A stretch of 64,000 bases of DNA from Allobosea robiniae. GTDB lineage: Bacteria; Pseudomonadota; Alphaproteobacteria; Rhizobiales; Beijerinckiaceae. The DNA lies in the NCBI RefSeq assembly GCF_900102525.1, contig NZ_FNBZ01000003.1:310001-374000 (forward strand), written 5' to 3'. The notes under the pieces are model-generated. The model had not been told where the DNA came from. It made no database searches and was given only the letters and a program-made list of their open reading frames with translations. Positions 1 to 9,184 of the stretch are shown one piece after another; position 1 is the first letter of the stretch, and each line of letters starts with the position of its first letter. Both the position numbers and the translations under genes were made by a program.

Positions 1-3
1 GAC

Positions 4-399
4 ATGCCGGCATCGCGGCTCAAGCTCGTCGCGCTGATGGGCGAGCGGCTGCAATTCGAGCCCGGTGCTGTCCTGATCAGCCCGCAGGAGAAGCTCGAGG
101 GCGTCTACGTCATCCTGGAAGGCGAGGTCGAAATCCTGCAACCAAGCGAGAGCGGCGAGGAGCGGCGCTTCGTCAAGGACACCGGCAGCATCACCGGCGA
201 CGTGTCCCTGCTGAGCGGCCAGCCCTTCATCGCCACCATCAGCGCGAAGTCGCGGGTGCTGGCGCTGCGGATTCCGAAGGACCTGTTCTTCGAACTGCTC
301 CAGACGGTGCCGGAATTCAGCCTCGCCGTCTGCCGGGATCTGGCCGGCCGGGTCCACAGGCTTGCCTCCGTCCTGCTGCGCGAGCACGAAACCGTTTGA
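4..399 (+). CDS. Cyclic nucleotide-binding domain protein (possibly 5'-truncated by the window edge)
   Basis: The 131 residues are almost entirely one cNMP-binding (CAP/Crp-like) beta-roll. Typical landmarks are the GAVLISPQEKLEGVYVILEGEVEI stretch split around residues 21-44, the turn near ITGDVSLLSG, and a C-terminal helix. There is no helix-turn-helix and no membrane segment. The first ATG is at position 4, but the frame is open to the window edge, so this may be the C-terminal domain of a longer protein. The stop lies 17 bases before the adenylate cyclase gene, so a cAMP-responsive partner of that cyclase is an attractive inference. Confidence 0.7.
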   Translation: MPASRLKLVALMGERLQFEPGAVLISPQEKLEGVYVILEGEVEILQPSESGEERRFVKDTGSITGDVSLLSGQPFIATISAKSRVLALRIPKDLFFELLQTVPEFSLAVCRDLAGRVHRLASVLLREHETV

Positions 400-415
400 C
401 GAGGTCCATCATCGC

Positions 416-2224
416 ATGAACCGGCCGCAAGCCGCAGGCACGAACCGCACGGGCGCAACCCGCGGCGGCATGGGTGCGAGCATGGACCAGGTCTCGTCCT
501 GGAGTCGGGACATCCGGTTCGTCTCCGGGTTGATCCTGCTTGTTTTCGCCACGACCCATTTCCTGAACCATGCCGTCGGCATCCTCGGTGTCGGCGCCAT
601 GGAGAAGGTCCAGGACTGGCGCTATGGCTTCTGGCATTCCTGGGCCGGGACGGCCGCGCTCTATGGCGCGCTGATCGTCCACCCGGTCTTCGCGCTGCTC
701 AGGGTGGTGCAGCGGCGCACCTTCAAGATGCCTCTGCGCGAAATGCTGCAGATCGCGCTCGGCCTCGCCATTCCGCTGCTGCTGGTCGACCACATCATCA
801 GCACGCGGGTGATGGGCATCTATTTCGGCGTCGACGAGAGCTACCGCTCGGTCCTGCGCCGGCTCTGGCCGGGGCTGGCGCTGACGCAGTCGCTGCTGCT
901 GCTGCTGGTCTGGACGCATGGCATCATCGGCATCCATTTCATGCTGCGCGCCCGCGACAGCTATCGCCACTGGCGCGACCCGTTCCTGCTGGCGGCGATC
1001 CTGATCCCGCTCCTGGCCATCATCGGCTTCTCCGTCGGAGCGCGGGAGGCCGAGCAGATGGCGATGCCGGCCGAGCTGGTCAGCGACGCGCAAGCCGCGA
1101 TGTTCGCCCGCGACGTGATGTGGGGCAAAGGCGCCTTCTACGGCCTTGTCGCTTCCTTCCTGTTGTTCATCGGCATTCGCGAGATCAGGGTCCGGACGAC
1201 GCGCCAGATCACGGTGCGCTTCGTCGGCCACGGCACGCGCCGGCTGGCGCCGGGGCCGACCGTGCTCGAGATGTTCCGGCGCTTCGGCATTCCCCATGCC
1301 GCGCTCTGCGGCGGGCGGGCGCGCTGCGCCACCTGCCGCGTGCTGGTGATGGACGGCAACGACAAGCTGCCGAAGCCGGGCCCGAACGAGGCCAAGCTGC
1401 TGCGGCGGATCTCGGCGCCGGAAGGCGTCCGGCTCGCCTGCCAGATCAGGCCGCGCGACGATCTTCAGGTGCAGATCCTGCTGGCGTCGCGATTGAATGC
1501 CGGCGCGGCGCGCCCGTTCGAGATCGACGATGCCGCGGGCAAGCGCGGCCTGACCGTGGTGGTGGCCGATCTCAGGGCGTTCTCCGCTCTCTCCGAACGG
1601 CAATTGCCGCGCGAGCTGATCGGCCTGCTCAACCGTTTCTTCGACGAGATGGGGCAGGCGATCACGGCGCATGAGGGGCGCATCGACGCCTTCTATGGCG
1701 ACGGCTTCATGGCGGTGTTCGGTCTCGAAGGCCCGCCGGCACGCGGGGCACAGGCCGCGATCGCGGCTGCCGGCGACATCGTGCGCGCGGTCGATGCGCT
1801 CAACCGGGAATACGGCGCGGCGCTTCCGCTTCCGCTCCGGATCGGCATCGGCATCCATACCGGTGACGCGATCACGGGCGCGGTCGAGAACGAAAACCTC
1901 GGACGGCGCGAGATCACGGTTGGCGAGACCGTCATGGTCGCGAGCCAGCTCGAATCGGCGACGCGGCGCGTGCTGGCCGATATCGTCGTCTCCGAGGACA
2001 CGATCCGGGCGAGCGGGCGCAGCTATGCCGGCACGACGACGCTGAAGATCGCGATCAAGGGGCGCGAGAAGCCTTTGACCGCCTATGGCTTCGCCAGCGC
2101 GCCGGAAATCGCCCGCCGCAAGCGCGAGGACGTGGCGGTGCCGGTTCCCGTGGTGGCCGGCGGCGAGGCGACTACATCGGCAGAAGTGGTGCAGGAGCAG
2201 GGCGAGACCGGCGAAAAGGGCTGA
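416..2224 (+). CDS. cyaC: Membrane adenylate cyclase with heme-type anchor and [2Fe-2S] ferredoxin domain (CyaC-like)
   Basis: This 602-residue protein has three parts. Residues about 34-255 form roughly six membrane helices with histidines at 48, 52, 74, 89, 126, 168 and 174, like the heme-b anchor of succinate dehydrogenase. Residues about 263-355 form a plant-type ferredoxin domain with cluster cysteines C298, C304, C307 and C342. Residues about 378-575 are a class III nucleotide cyclase with metal aspartates D385 and D429. The architecture matches Sinorhizobium meliloti CyaC, described as a quinone/redox-responsive cyclase with a diheme anchor. The ATG at 416 was chosen; ATGs at 470 and 482 are also possible. 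An in-frame upstream ATG at 362 would overlap the preceding gene. Confidence 0.85.
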   Translation: MNRPQAAGTNRTGATRGGMGASMDQVSSWSRDIRFVSGLILLVFATTHFLNHAVGILGVGAMEKVQDWRYGFWHSWAGTAALYGALIVHPVFALLRVVQRRTFKMPLREMLQIALGLAIPLLLVDHIISTRVMGIYFGVDESYRSVLRRLWPGLALTQSLLLLLVWTHGIIGIHFMLRARDSYRHWRDPFLLAAILIPLLAIIGFSVGAREAEQMAMPAELVSDAQAAMFARDVMWGKGAFYGLVASFLLFIGIREIRVRTTRQITVRFVGHGTRRLAPGPTVLEMFRRFGIPHAALCGGRARCATCRVLVMDGNDKLPKPGPNEAKLLRRISAPEGVRLACQIRPRDDLQVQILLASRLNAGAARPFEIDDAAGKRGLTVVVADLRAFSALSERQLPRELIGLLNRFFDEMGQAITAHEGRIDAFYGDGFMAVFGLEGPPARGAQAAIAAAGDIVRAVDALNREYGAALPLPLRIGIGIHTGDAITGAVENENLGRREITVGETVMVASQLESATRRVLADIVVSEDTIRASGRSYAGTTTLKIAIKGREKPLTAYGFASAPEIARRKREDVAVPVPVVAGGEATTSAEVVQEQGETGEKG

Positions 2225-2300
2225 TCCTTGCGCGGATGGCTGGTTTTTTGCGGGCGCGCATGTCTATGGTCCGCCGGCTTTTCCGGATGACGACCGACCC

Positions 2301-2963
2301 ATGACGCCCGAACCGCCCCAAGAGGCCTTTCACGACCTGCTGCGCGGCATGGCAGCGCTCTCGGGCAACCGTGTCGTCGCCGATATCGCGCGGCTTTACG
2401 GCAAGGGCGCGCCGCCCGACCTGTCGATCGCCTGCAACCACAAGCAGATCGCCTCGAAGCAATGGCTGGTCGAGGCGCTGGCCGAGACTTACCCTAAGCC
2501 CGCGGGACCTGTCTGGGTGCTCGGCGCCTGGTACGGCGTGCTCGGCGCGCTGCTGCTCGACGATGCCCGGCTTGCGATTCCGGGGATCGTCAGCCTCGAC
2601 ATCGATCCGACCTGCGCGCCGATCGGGGAGATCCTGAACCATCGCCATGTTCAGGCCGGGCGGTTCCGGGCGATGACGGCCGACATGATGGCGATGGATT
2701 TCGCGGCGCAGTCGCCGGCGCCGGGGCTGGTCATTAACACGAGCTGCGAGCATCTCGATGATGTGCCGGGCTGGCTCGCGACCTTGCCCAAGGGCCTGCC
2801 GCTCGTGCTCCAGTCCAACGACTATTTTCGCGAGCCGGACCACCGCAGCTGCGTGCCCTCGCTTGACGCCTTCCGTGAGCAGGCGGGGCTGTCCGAGGTC
2901 TGGTTCGCAGGCGCCCGGCCGACGAAGAACTATACGCGCTTCATGCTGATCGGACGGCGATGA
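2301..2963 (+). CDS. Putative class I SAM-dependent methyltransferase-like protein
   Basis: The 220-residue soluble protein has a Rossmann-like centre. A glycine-containing strand-loop (PVWVLGAWYGVLGALLL) is followed by an acidic strand end (VSLDIDPTCAPIGE) and a later NTSCEHLDD motif, as in methyltransferase-like folds. The substrate cannot be read. The stop overlaps the next start as ATGA, so it is translationally coupled to the glycosyltransferase that follows and probably serves the same glycan or cell-surface pathway. The start at 2301 is the first ATG after the unrelated upstream frame; an earlier in-frame start would run into the cyclase gene. Confidence 0.6.
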   Translation: MTPEPPQEAFHDLLRGMAALSGNRVVADIARLYGKGAPPDLSIACNHKQIASKQWLVEALAETYPKPAGPVWVLGAWYGVLGALLLDDARLAIPGIVSLDIDPTCAPIGEILNHRHVQAGRFRAMTADMMAMDFAAQSPAPGLVINTSCEHLDDVPGWLATLPKGLPLVLQSNDYFREPDHRSCVPSLDAFREQAGLSEVWFAGARPTKNYTRFMLIGRR

Positions 2964-4210
2964 CAGCGGGCAAGGCGCCGCGCATCGCGGTGGCGATGAA
3001 GGGCTATCCGCGCCTGTCGGAAACCTTCATCGCGCAGGAATTGCTCGGCTTGCAGCAGCGCAGCCTCCCCTTCGAAATCTGGTCGCTGCGCCATCCGACC
3101 GATGCGGCGAAGCATCTGATGCACCATCAGATCACGGCGCCGGTGCGCTATCTGCCGGAATATCTGCACGACGAGCCGGCTCGCGTGGCGCGCGGAATAC
3201 TGGCGGCCCTGCTGAGGCCGGGTTTGCTGCGACTGCTGCCAATCTTCCTGCGGGATCTCGCGCGCGACCGGACGCGCAATCGCTGGCGCCGCTTCGGGCA
3301 GGCCTGCGTGATGGCGCGCGAACTGCCCGATGATATCCGGCACCTGCATGTGCATTACCTGCACACGCCGGCTTCCGTGATCCGCTATGCCGCCTTGCTC
3401 GCCGGTCTGACATGGTCGTTCTCGGCCCATGCCAAGGATATCTGGACGACCGAGGATTGGGAAAAGCGCGAGAAGATCGCCTCCGCCGTCTGGGGTGTCA
3501 CCTGCACCCGCGATGGGCATCGCGAGCTGGAGCGCCTCTCCGACCGGCCGGACAAGGTCGCGCTGGTCTATCACGGGCTCGATCTCGCGCGCTTTCCGGC
3601 GCCGGGATCGCGCTCGGCATGGGACGGCTCGGACGCGAACGATCCCGTGCGCTTCGTCACCATCGGGCGCGCAGTGGCGAAGAAGGGCTTTGACGACCTT
3701 CTGGACGCGCTGGCCAAGCTGCCTCCCACGCTGCACTGGCGCCTGACGCATATCGGCGGCGGGGAGAAGCTGAAGGCCTTGCAGGCGCAGGCGCAGGCGC
3801 TCGGGCTCGACGACCGGATCGTCTGGGCCGGACCGAAGGCGCAGGATGAGGTCATCGCGGCTTTGCGGGCGGCCGATCTCTTCGTGCTGCCGTCGAAAGA
3901 AGCAGGCGATGGCGACCGCGACGGCCTGCCCAATGTGGTGATGGAGGCCGCGAGCCAGGGCCTGCCGATCGTCGCGACGGATTTCGCGGGAATCCCGGAA
4001 TTCGTCCGCGATGGCGTCGAGGGCCTGCTGGTGCCGCCGGGCGATGTCGCGGCGCTCGCTGCTGCGTTGGGTGACCTGGCGAAGGCGCCTGAGAAGCGCG
4101 CCACGCTGGGCGAGGCAGCCTATGCGCGGCTGACGGGAGCCTTTTCTGCTCAGGCGGGGCTCGACCGGGTCGCGACGATGCTGAAGCGCTCGGCGGGCGA
4201 AGGGGCATGA
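2960..4210 (+). CDS. Family 4 glycosyltransferase (WcaL-like)
   Basis: The 416-residue GT-B protein carries the acceptor-side start MKGYPRLSETFIAQE typical of colanic-acid WcaL-like enzymes. Its C-terminal donor half includes RFVTIGRAVAKKGFDDLL, GLDDRIVWAG and the GLPNVVMEA segment ending the E-X(n)-E donor motif near residue 325. Such enzymes transfer a sugar from a nucleotide-sugar to a surface polysaccharide or lipid carrier in the cytoplasm. The sugar cannot be inferred. It overlaps both neighbours by 4 bases (ATGA), indicating one coupled transcript with the methyltransferase-like and second glycosyltransferase genes. Confidence 0.85.
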   Translation: MTAGKAPRIAVAMKGYPRLSETFIAQELLGLQQRSLPFEIWSLRHPTDAAKHLMHHQITAPVRYLPEYLHDEPARVARGILAALLRPGLLRLLPIFLRDLARDRTRNRWRRFGQACVMARELPDDIRHLHVHYLHTPASVIRYAALLAGLTWSFSAHAKDIWTTEDWEKREKIASAVWGVTCTRDGHRELERLSDRPDKVALVYHGLDLARFPAPGSRSAWDGSDANDPVRFVTIGRAVAKKGFDDLLDALAKLPPTLHWRLTHIGGGEKLKALQAQAQALGLDDRIVWAGPKAQDEVIAALRAADLFVLPSKEAGDGDRDGLPNVVMEAASQGLPIVATDFAGIPEFVRDGVEGLLVPPGDVAALAAALGDLAKAPEKRATLGEAAYARLTGAFSAQAGLDRVATMLKRSAGEGA

Positions 4211-5367
4211 GCGCTTCCGTCCTGATCGCGGTGACGCATCTGCTCGGCAGCGGCCATCTGGTCCGGGCCGCGAATCTCGCGCGAGCATTGGTGCAGGGCG
4301 GGCTTTCCGTCACGCTCGCCAGCGGCGGGATGCCGCTGCGCGTCATGGAGGATGAACCCTTCGCCTTCGTGCAATTGCCGCCGATCAGGACCGAAGGCAC
4401 GGATTTCCGCACGCTGCTCGATGAGAGCGGGCAGCCGATCGACCCGGAGCGCAAGGCTGCCCGCATCGCCATGCTTGAAGGGCTGGCGGCGCGGTTGCGG
4501 CCGGATGTCGTGATCGTCGAGCATTTCCCCTTCGGGCGGCGTCAACTGGCCGCCGAGTTCCTCGCGCTGATCGCCGCAGCGAAGTCGGCGCGGCCCGAGG
4601 CGCTTGTGCTCTCCTCGGTGCGCGACGTTCTGGTGACGCCGCGGCCGGACCGAATCGCCGAGGCCGAGGGTCGGATCGCTGGGATGTTCGATGCGGTCCT
4701 GGTCCATGGCGATGCCGGTTTCCTGCCGCTCGACCGGTCGTGGCCGGTGGGCGAGGGGCTGGCGGCCAAGCTGCGCTATACCGGTTATCTCGCCGATGAT
4801 CGGCCTGCCGACATCACGCTGGCGAACGGCGAGGTCATCGTCTCGGGCGGCGGTTCGGCAGCTGCCCTGCCGCTCTTCGCTTGCGCCGTAGCGGCAGCGC
4901 GGCTCGATCGGTCCGGACGCCGCTGGCGGATTCTCGCCGGGCGCGGCATGGCGGAGGCCGATCTGGGACTGCTTGCGGCCGATGCCCCTGAGAAGGTCGT
5001 GATCGAGCGGGCTCGGCCGGACTTTCCCGCTCTCCTTGCCGGCTGCGCGGTCTCGATCAGCCAGGCCGGCTACAACACCGTGCTCGATCTCGTCGCGGCC
5101 GGGCGGCCGGCGATCGTCGTGCCCTTCGATGCCGGCAACGAGACCGAGCAGACGGTCAGGGCCGAGGCGATGGAGCGGGCGGGGCTGGCGCGATGCTTCC
5201 GTCTGTCCGGGGATTTCGTCGGGGATGCGGTGGCTCTGACGGATGCCGTCGGTGAGGCCATGGGAGCCCAGCCCCCGGCCCTGCCGATCGACCGGGGCGG
5301 CGCAGCCCGCTCGGCCGCGATCGTGAAGGAGCTTCTCGCCGGGATTGCCGGCCGCGCCCGACACTGA
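4207..5367 (+). CDS. MurG-like (GT28-type) glycosyltransferase family protein
   Basis: The 386-residue protein has a GT-B layout. The N-terminal loop THLLGSGHLVRAANLA resembles the GGxGH acceptor loop of MurG/GT28 proteins. The C-terminal block ISQAGYNTVLDLVAAG followed by VPFDAGNETEQ is the nucleotide-sugar-binding segment of that fold, with the E-Q pair that contacts the ribose in the family. The donor and acceptor are unknown. The start overlaps the preceding gene by 4 bases. It closes the three-gene coupled cluster; 149 bases separate it from cobS, which probably has its own promoter. Confidence 0.7.
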   Translation: MSASVLIAVTHLLGSGHLVRAANLARALVQGGLSVTLASGGMPLRVMEDEPFAFVQLPPIRTEGTDFRTLLDESGQPIDPERKAARIAMLEGLAARLRPDVVIVEHFPFGRRQLAAEFLALIAAAKSARPEALVLSSVRDVLVTPRPDRIAEAEGRIAGMFDAVLVHGDAGFLPLDRSWPVGEGLAAKLRYTGYLADDRPADITLANGEVIVSGGGSAAALPLFACAVAAARLDRSGRRWRILAGRGMAEADLGLLAADAPEKVVIERARPDFPALLAGCAVSISQAGYNTVLDLVAAGRPAIVVPFDAGNETEQTVRAEAMERAGLARCFRLSGDFVGDAVALTDAVGEAMGAQPPALPIDRGGAARSAAIVKELLAGIAGRARH

Positions 5368-5516
5368 GCCGGCATGCCCTTTGCGAGGGCCGGGGTGCAG
5401 CTTTGCGAATTGCCGCCTCCGGTCTTTCGCTCTAATGAGGGACGATCCGCCTCCCTTCTCGGTCGGCTCTGGGTTAACCGGCGAATTCCGGTCATGGCCC
5501 TTTGCCTGGAGACAAG

Positions 5517-6503
5517 ATGATGACGACGACGACTGCGCCCGGCCTGCCCGACATCAAGCTGTCGGTGCGCGAGACCTTCGGGATCGATTCCGATCTCGAG
5601 GTGCCGGCCTTTTCCGCAGCCGATCCGCATGTGCCGGATTTCGATCCGGATTACCGATTCGACCGCGACACCACGATCGCGATCCTCGCCGGCTTCGCGC
5701 ATAACCGCCGCGTCATGATCTCGGGCTATCACGGCACCGGCAAGTCGACCCATATCGAGCAGGTCGCCGCCCGCCTCAACTGGCCCTGCGTCCGCGTCAA
5801 CCTCGACAGTCACGTCTCGCGCCTCGATCTCGTCGGCAAGGACGCGATCGTGCTGAAGGAAGGCAAGCAGATCACCGAGTTCCAGGACGGCATCCTGCCC
5901 TGGGCGTTGCAGAACAACATCGCGCTGGTCTTCGACGAATACGATGCCGGCCGCCCCGACGTGATGTTCGTGATCCAGCGCGTGCTGGAGCAGTCCGGCA
6001 AGCTGACGCTGCTCGACCAGAAGCGCGTCATCCGCCCGCACGGCGCCTTCCGCCTGTTCGCCACCGCCAACACGGTCGGCCTCGGCGACACGTCCGGCCT
6101 CTATCATGGCACCCAGCAGATCAACCAGGGCCAGATGGACCGCTGGTCGATCGTCACCACGCTGAACTACCTGCCGCATGACAACGAGGTCGCGATCGTC
6201 CTGGCGAAGTCGAAGCATTACCAGGGCACGCCGGACGGCAAGGACGTCATCAACAAGATGGTCCGCGTCGCCGATCTCACCCGCAACGCCTTCATGAACG
6301 GCGATCTCTCGACCGTGATGAGCCCGCGTACGGTCATCACCTGGGCCGAGAACGCGGCGATCTTCGGCGATATCGGCTTCGCTTTCCGCGTCACCTTCCT
6401 GAACAAGTGCGACGAGATGGAGCGGACGCTGGTGGCCGAGTTCTTCCAGCGCTCCTTCGGCAAGGAACTGCCGGAAAGCGCCGCGAACGTGGTGCTCAGC
6501 TAA
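5517..6503 (+). CDS. cobS: Aerobic cobaltochelatase subunit CobS (AAA+ ATPase)
   Basis: The 328-residue AAA+ protein has Walker [10 protein letters not shown] near residue 70, Walker [10 protein letters not shown], and the characteristic N-terminus [13 protein letters not shown]. CobS and CobT form the chaperone-like motor that, with CobN, inserts cobalt into hydrogenobyrinic acid a,c-diamide in oxygen-dependent cobalamin synthesis. Two adjacent ATGs (5517 and 5520) are available; GGAG at 5508-5511 is better spaced for the second, so the true start may be one codon later. cobT lies about 0.8 kb downstream on the same strand. No cobalamin riboswitch is visible in the 149-base upstream gap. Confidence 0.95.
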   Translation: MMTTTTAPGLPDIKLSVRETFGIDSDLEVPAFSAADPHVPDFDPDYRFDRDTTIAILAGFAHNRRVMISGYHGTGKSTHIEQVAARLNWPCVRVNLDSHVSRLDLVGKDAIVLKEGKQITEFQDGILPWALQNNIALVFDEYDAGRPDVMFVIQRVLEQSGKLTLLDQKRVIRPHGAFRLFATANTVGLGDTSGLYHGTQQINQGQMDRWSIVTTLNYLPHDNEVAIVLAKSKHYQGTPDGKDVINKMVRVADLTRNAFMNGDLSTVMSPRTVITWAENAAIFGDIGFAFRVTFLNKCDEMERTLVAEFFQRSFGKELPESAANVVLS

Positions 6504-6519
6504 CGGGAGGACACGAGCC

Positions 6520-6870
6520 ATGGCGCAGTATCAGGGAAGCTGCCACTGCGGGCGGGTCGCCTATGAGGTCGAAGCCGATCTCGGACAGACCCTCACCTGC
6601 AATTGTTCCTACTGCCAGCGCCGCGGCTCGATCCTCGCGTTCTCGCCCGCCAGCGCCTTCACGCTCACCAAGGGCGAGGATGCGCTGACCGAGTACCGCT
6701 TCAACACGCAGAAGATCCAGCATCTGTTCTGCGAGACCTGCGGCATCGAATCCTTCGCCAAGGCGAATGGGCCCGACGGCACGCCGATGGTCGCGGTCAA
6801 CGTCCGCTGCCTCGCCGGCGTCGAGCCGACCGAATTGTCGCCGACCGCCTATGACGGGCGTTCGCGCTAG
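6520..6870 (+). CDS. GFA/CENP-V domain zinc-binding protein
   Basis: This 116-residue protein has the zinc-ligand pattern of the GFA (glutathione-dependent formaldehyde-activating, CENP-V) fold: SCHCGRVAYE near the start, CNCSYCQRRGS about residues 28-38, and the third cluster FCETCGIESFA near residue 72. Members bind one or two zinc ions and some act on S-hydroxymethylglutathione, but most are uncharacterised. It starts 16 bases after cobS with GGGAGG upstream, so it is co-transcribed between cobS and cobT. No specific role in cobalt insertion is implied by the sequence. Confidence 0.85.
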   Translation: MAQYQGSCHCGRVAYEVEADLGQTLTCNCSYCQRRGSILAFSPASAFTLTKGEDALTEYRFNTQKIQHLFCETCGIESFAKANGPDGTPMVAVNVRCLAGVEPTELSPTAYDGRSR

Positions 6871-6878
6871 GAGGGGTT

Positions 6879-7295
6879 GTGGTCGCGATCACGGTCGAGC
6901 CCGAGCAGGACGAGACGCGTGCCGCGGTGCTGCGCGGCCTCAGCGCCCATAATCAGGTCAGGGTCGGCCCGCGCAACGGCACGCCATTGACGATCAGCCT
7001 GCGCGACGCGGACGGCACGATCCTCGGCGGGCTCGTCGGCGAGCTGAAATGGGAATGGCTGCATGTCGATCTGTTCTGGATCGACGAGAGCCAGCGCGGC
7101 ACCGGCCGGGGCGCGGCCATCATGGCTGAGGCCGAGCAGCGGGCGAGGGATTACGGCGCGCGCGGCGTCTATCTCTCGACGATGAGCATCCAGGCGCCGG
7201 GGTTCTATCCCCGGCTCGGTTATCGCGAATGCGGCCGGATGGAGGACTATCCGGTGGCCGGTCAAACGCTGCATCATTTCACGAAGGCGCTATGA
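6879..7295 (+). CDS. GNAT family N-acetyltransferase
   Basis: The 138-residue single-domain GNAT has the acetyl-CoA loop [20 protein letters not shown] and a C-terminal [14 protein letters not shown] segment, the usual 'F-Y-x-x-x-G-F/Y' end. The start is a GTG at 6879 with a strong AGGAGGGG ribosome site just upstream; no ATG fits. The substrate is unknown. It overlaps the cobT start by 4 bases (ATGA), so translation of cobT is probably coupled to it. Confidence 0.85.
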   Translation: MVAITVEPEQDETRAAVLRGLSAHNQVRVGPRNGTPLTISLRDADGTILGGLVGELKWEWLHVDLFWIDESQRGTGRGAAIMAEAEQRARDYGARGVYLSTMSIQAPGFYPRLGYRECGRMEDYPVAGQTLHHFTKAL

Positions 7296-9184
7296 GTATC
7301 TCGAACCGCAAGCCAGGAACGCCGAAGGAAGCCCCGGCCGAGCCGCTGAAGCGGGCGATCTCGGGCGCGATGAAGGCGATCGCACGCAAGCCGGAGATGG
7401 AAATCGTCTTCGCGGCCGACAAGCCCTCGCTCGTTGGCGAGCGGGCGCGCCTGCCCGAGCCGCCGCGCAAGCTCAGCCCCGGCGATGTCGCGATCCTGCG
7501 CGGTCATGCCGATTCGATGGCGCTGCGCCTCGCCTGCCATGATGCCGCGATCCACCGCCGCACGGCGCCGGAGGGCGATGCGGCCCGTGCCGTGTTCGAC
7601 GCCGTCGAACAGGCGCGCGTCGAATCGATCGGCGCGCGGCGGATGTCCGGCATGGCCGGCAACATCACCGCGATGCTGGAGGACCGCTACCACCGCGGCG
7701 GGCGCTACGAGGAGGTCACCGACCGGGCCGACGCCCCGCTGGAGGATGCGTTGGCGCTGATGGTGCGCGAGCGCCTGACGGGCCTCAAGCCGCCAAAGGC
7801 GGCCGAGAAGGTCGTCGAGCTCTGGCGCGAGCAGATCGAGGCCAAGGCCGGGGCCGATCTCGACCGGCTCACCAAGACGATCGAGGACCAGCGCGGCTTC
7901 GCCCGCACGGTGCGCGACATGCTGGCGGCACTCGACATGGCCGAGCAGACCGCGCAGGGCGACGAATCCGACGAGGACGAGGACAACCAGGACCAGTCCT
8001 CCGAGGACCAGCAGCAGCAGGACGGCGAATCCGAGCAGGAGAGCGGCGCCGATCGTTCCGAGGTCGAGGTCTCCGAGGACGCGACCGAGGAACTGCAGGA
8101 AGGTGCCTCCGAGGCGACCGACGCGCCGGCCGGCGACTGGGACGAGGAGGACGAAGCTTCCGAATCCGAGGAGGCCGGCGAGGCGCCGCGCCCGCGCGAG
8201 AGCCGCGGCAACGAGCGCCCGCAGACCGATTACAAGGCCTATACCCAGAAATTCGACGAGGTCGTCACGGCCGAGGAACTCTGCGACGCCGAGGAACTGA
8301 CGCGCCTGCGCGCCTATCTCGACAAGCAGCTCGCCCATCTCCAGGGCGTGGTCGCGCGGCTCGCCAACCGCCTGCAGCGGCGCCTGATGGCGCAGCAGAA
8401 CCGCACCTGGCAGTTCGATCTGGAGGAGGGCGCGCTCGACCCGGCGCGCCTGCCGCGGATCATCCTCGATCCGTTCCAGCCGCTCTCCTTCCGGCAGGAA
8501 TCGGACACGAATTTCCGCGACACGGTCGTGACGCTGTTGATCGACAATTCCGGCTCGATGCGCGGGCGACCGATCACGGTGGCGGCGACCTGCGCCGATA
8601 TCCTGGCCCGGACGCTGGAACGCTGCGGCGTCAAGGTGGAATTGCTCGGCTTCACCACGCGCGCCTGGAAGGGCGGGCTGTCACGCGAGGCCTGGCTGCA
8701 ATCGGGCAAGCCGGCCAATCCCGGCCGCCTGAACGATCTCCGGCACATCATCTACAAGGCGGCGGACGCGCCCTGGCGGCGCGCGCGCAAGAATCTCGGC
8801 CTGATGATGCGCGAGGGGCTGCTCAAGGAGAATATCGACGGCGAGGCGCTGGACTGGGCGCATAAGCGCCTGCTCGGCCGCTCCGAACAGCGCAAGATCC
8901 TGATGGTGATCTCGGACGGCGCGCCGGTCGACGATTCCACCCTCTCGGTCAATGCCGGCAATTATCTCGAGCGGCATCTGCGCCATGTCATCGCCGAGAT
9001 CGAGACGCGCTCGCCGGTCGAGCTCATCGCCATCGGCATCGGCCATGACGTGACGCGCTATTATCGCCGCGCCGTCACCATCGTCGATGCCGAGGAGCTG
9101 GGCGGGGTGATGACCGAGAAGCTCGCGGAACTCTTCGAAGAGGACGGGCCTGCGGGTTCCGGCTCCAAGCGCCGCGGGCATTGA
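7292..9184 (+). CDS. cobT: Aerobic cobaltochelatase subunit CobT
   Basis: The 630-residue protein has the CobT layout: an alpha-helical N-terminal part, a very acidic low-complexity linker (D/E/Q/S-rich, about residues 225-310), and a C-terminal von Willebrand A domain with the MIDAS motif DNSGSMRG near residue 416. CobT partners CobS in the ATP-driven complex acting on CobN in aerobic cobalamin synthesis. The ATG at 7292 overlaps the upstream GNAT stop; a longer frame to 7229 exists but would lie inside that gene. The length is close to characterised CobT proteins. Confidence 0.95.
   Translation: MSISNRKPGTPKEAPAEPLKRAISGAMKAIARKPEMEIVFAADKPSLVGERARLPEPPRKLSPGDVAILRGHADSMALRLACHDAAIHRRTAPEGDAARAVFDAVEQARVESIGARRMSGMAGNITAMLEDRYHRGGRYEEVTDRADAPLEDALALMVRERLTGLKPPKAAEKVVELWREQIEAKAGADLDRLTKTIEDQRGFARTVRDMLAALDMAEQTAQGDESDEDEDNQDQSSEDQQQQDGESEQESGADRSEVEVSEDATEELQEGASEATDAPAGDWDEEDEASESEEAGEAPRPRESRGNERPQTDYKAYTQKFDEVVTAEELCDAEELTRLRAYLDKQLAHLQGVVARLANRLQRRLMAQQNRTWQFDLEEGALDPARLPRIILDPFQPLSFRQESDTNFRDTVVTLLIDNSGSMRGRPITVAATCADILARTLERCGVKVELLGFTTRAWKGGLSREAWLQSGKPANPGRLNDLRHIIYKAADAPWRRARKNLGLMMREGLLKENIDGEALDWAHKRLLGRSEQRKILMVISDGAPVDDSTLSVNAGNYLERHLRHVIAEIETRSPVELIAIGIGHDVTRYYRRAVTIVDAEELGGVMTEKLAELFEEDGPAGSGSKRRGH

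Noticed and set aside
317..1858. 513-codon open frame on the minus strand
   Set aside because: It lies antisense to cyaC, is Arg/Asp/Ala-rich with no domain, and has the look of a GC-rich shadow frame.
5368..5516. Possible cobalamin riboswitch before cobS
   Set aside because: No B12-box-like core or matching arms could be found in the 149-base gap.
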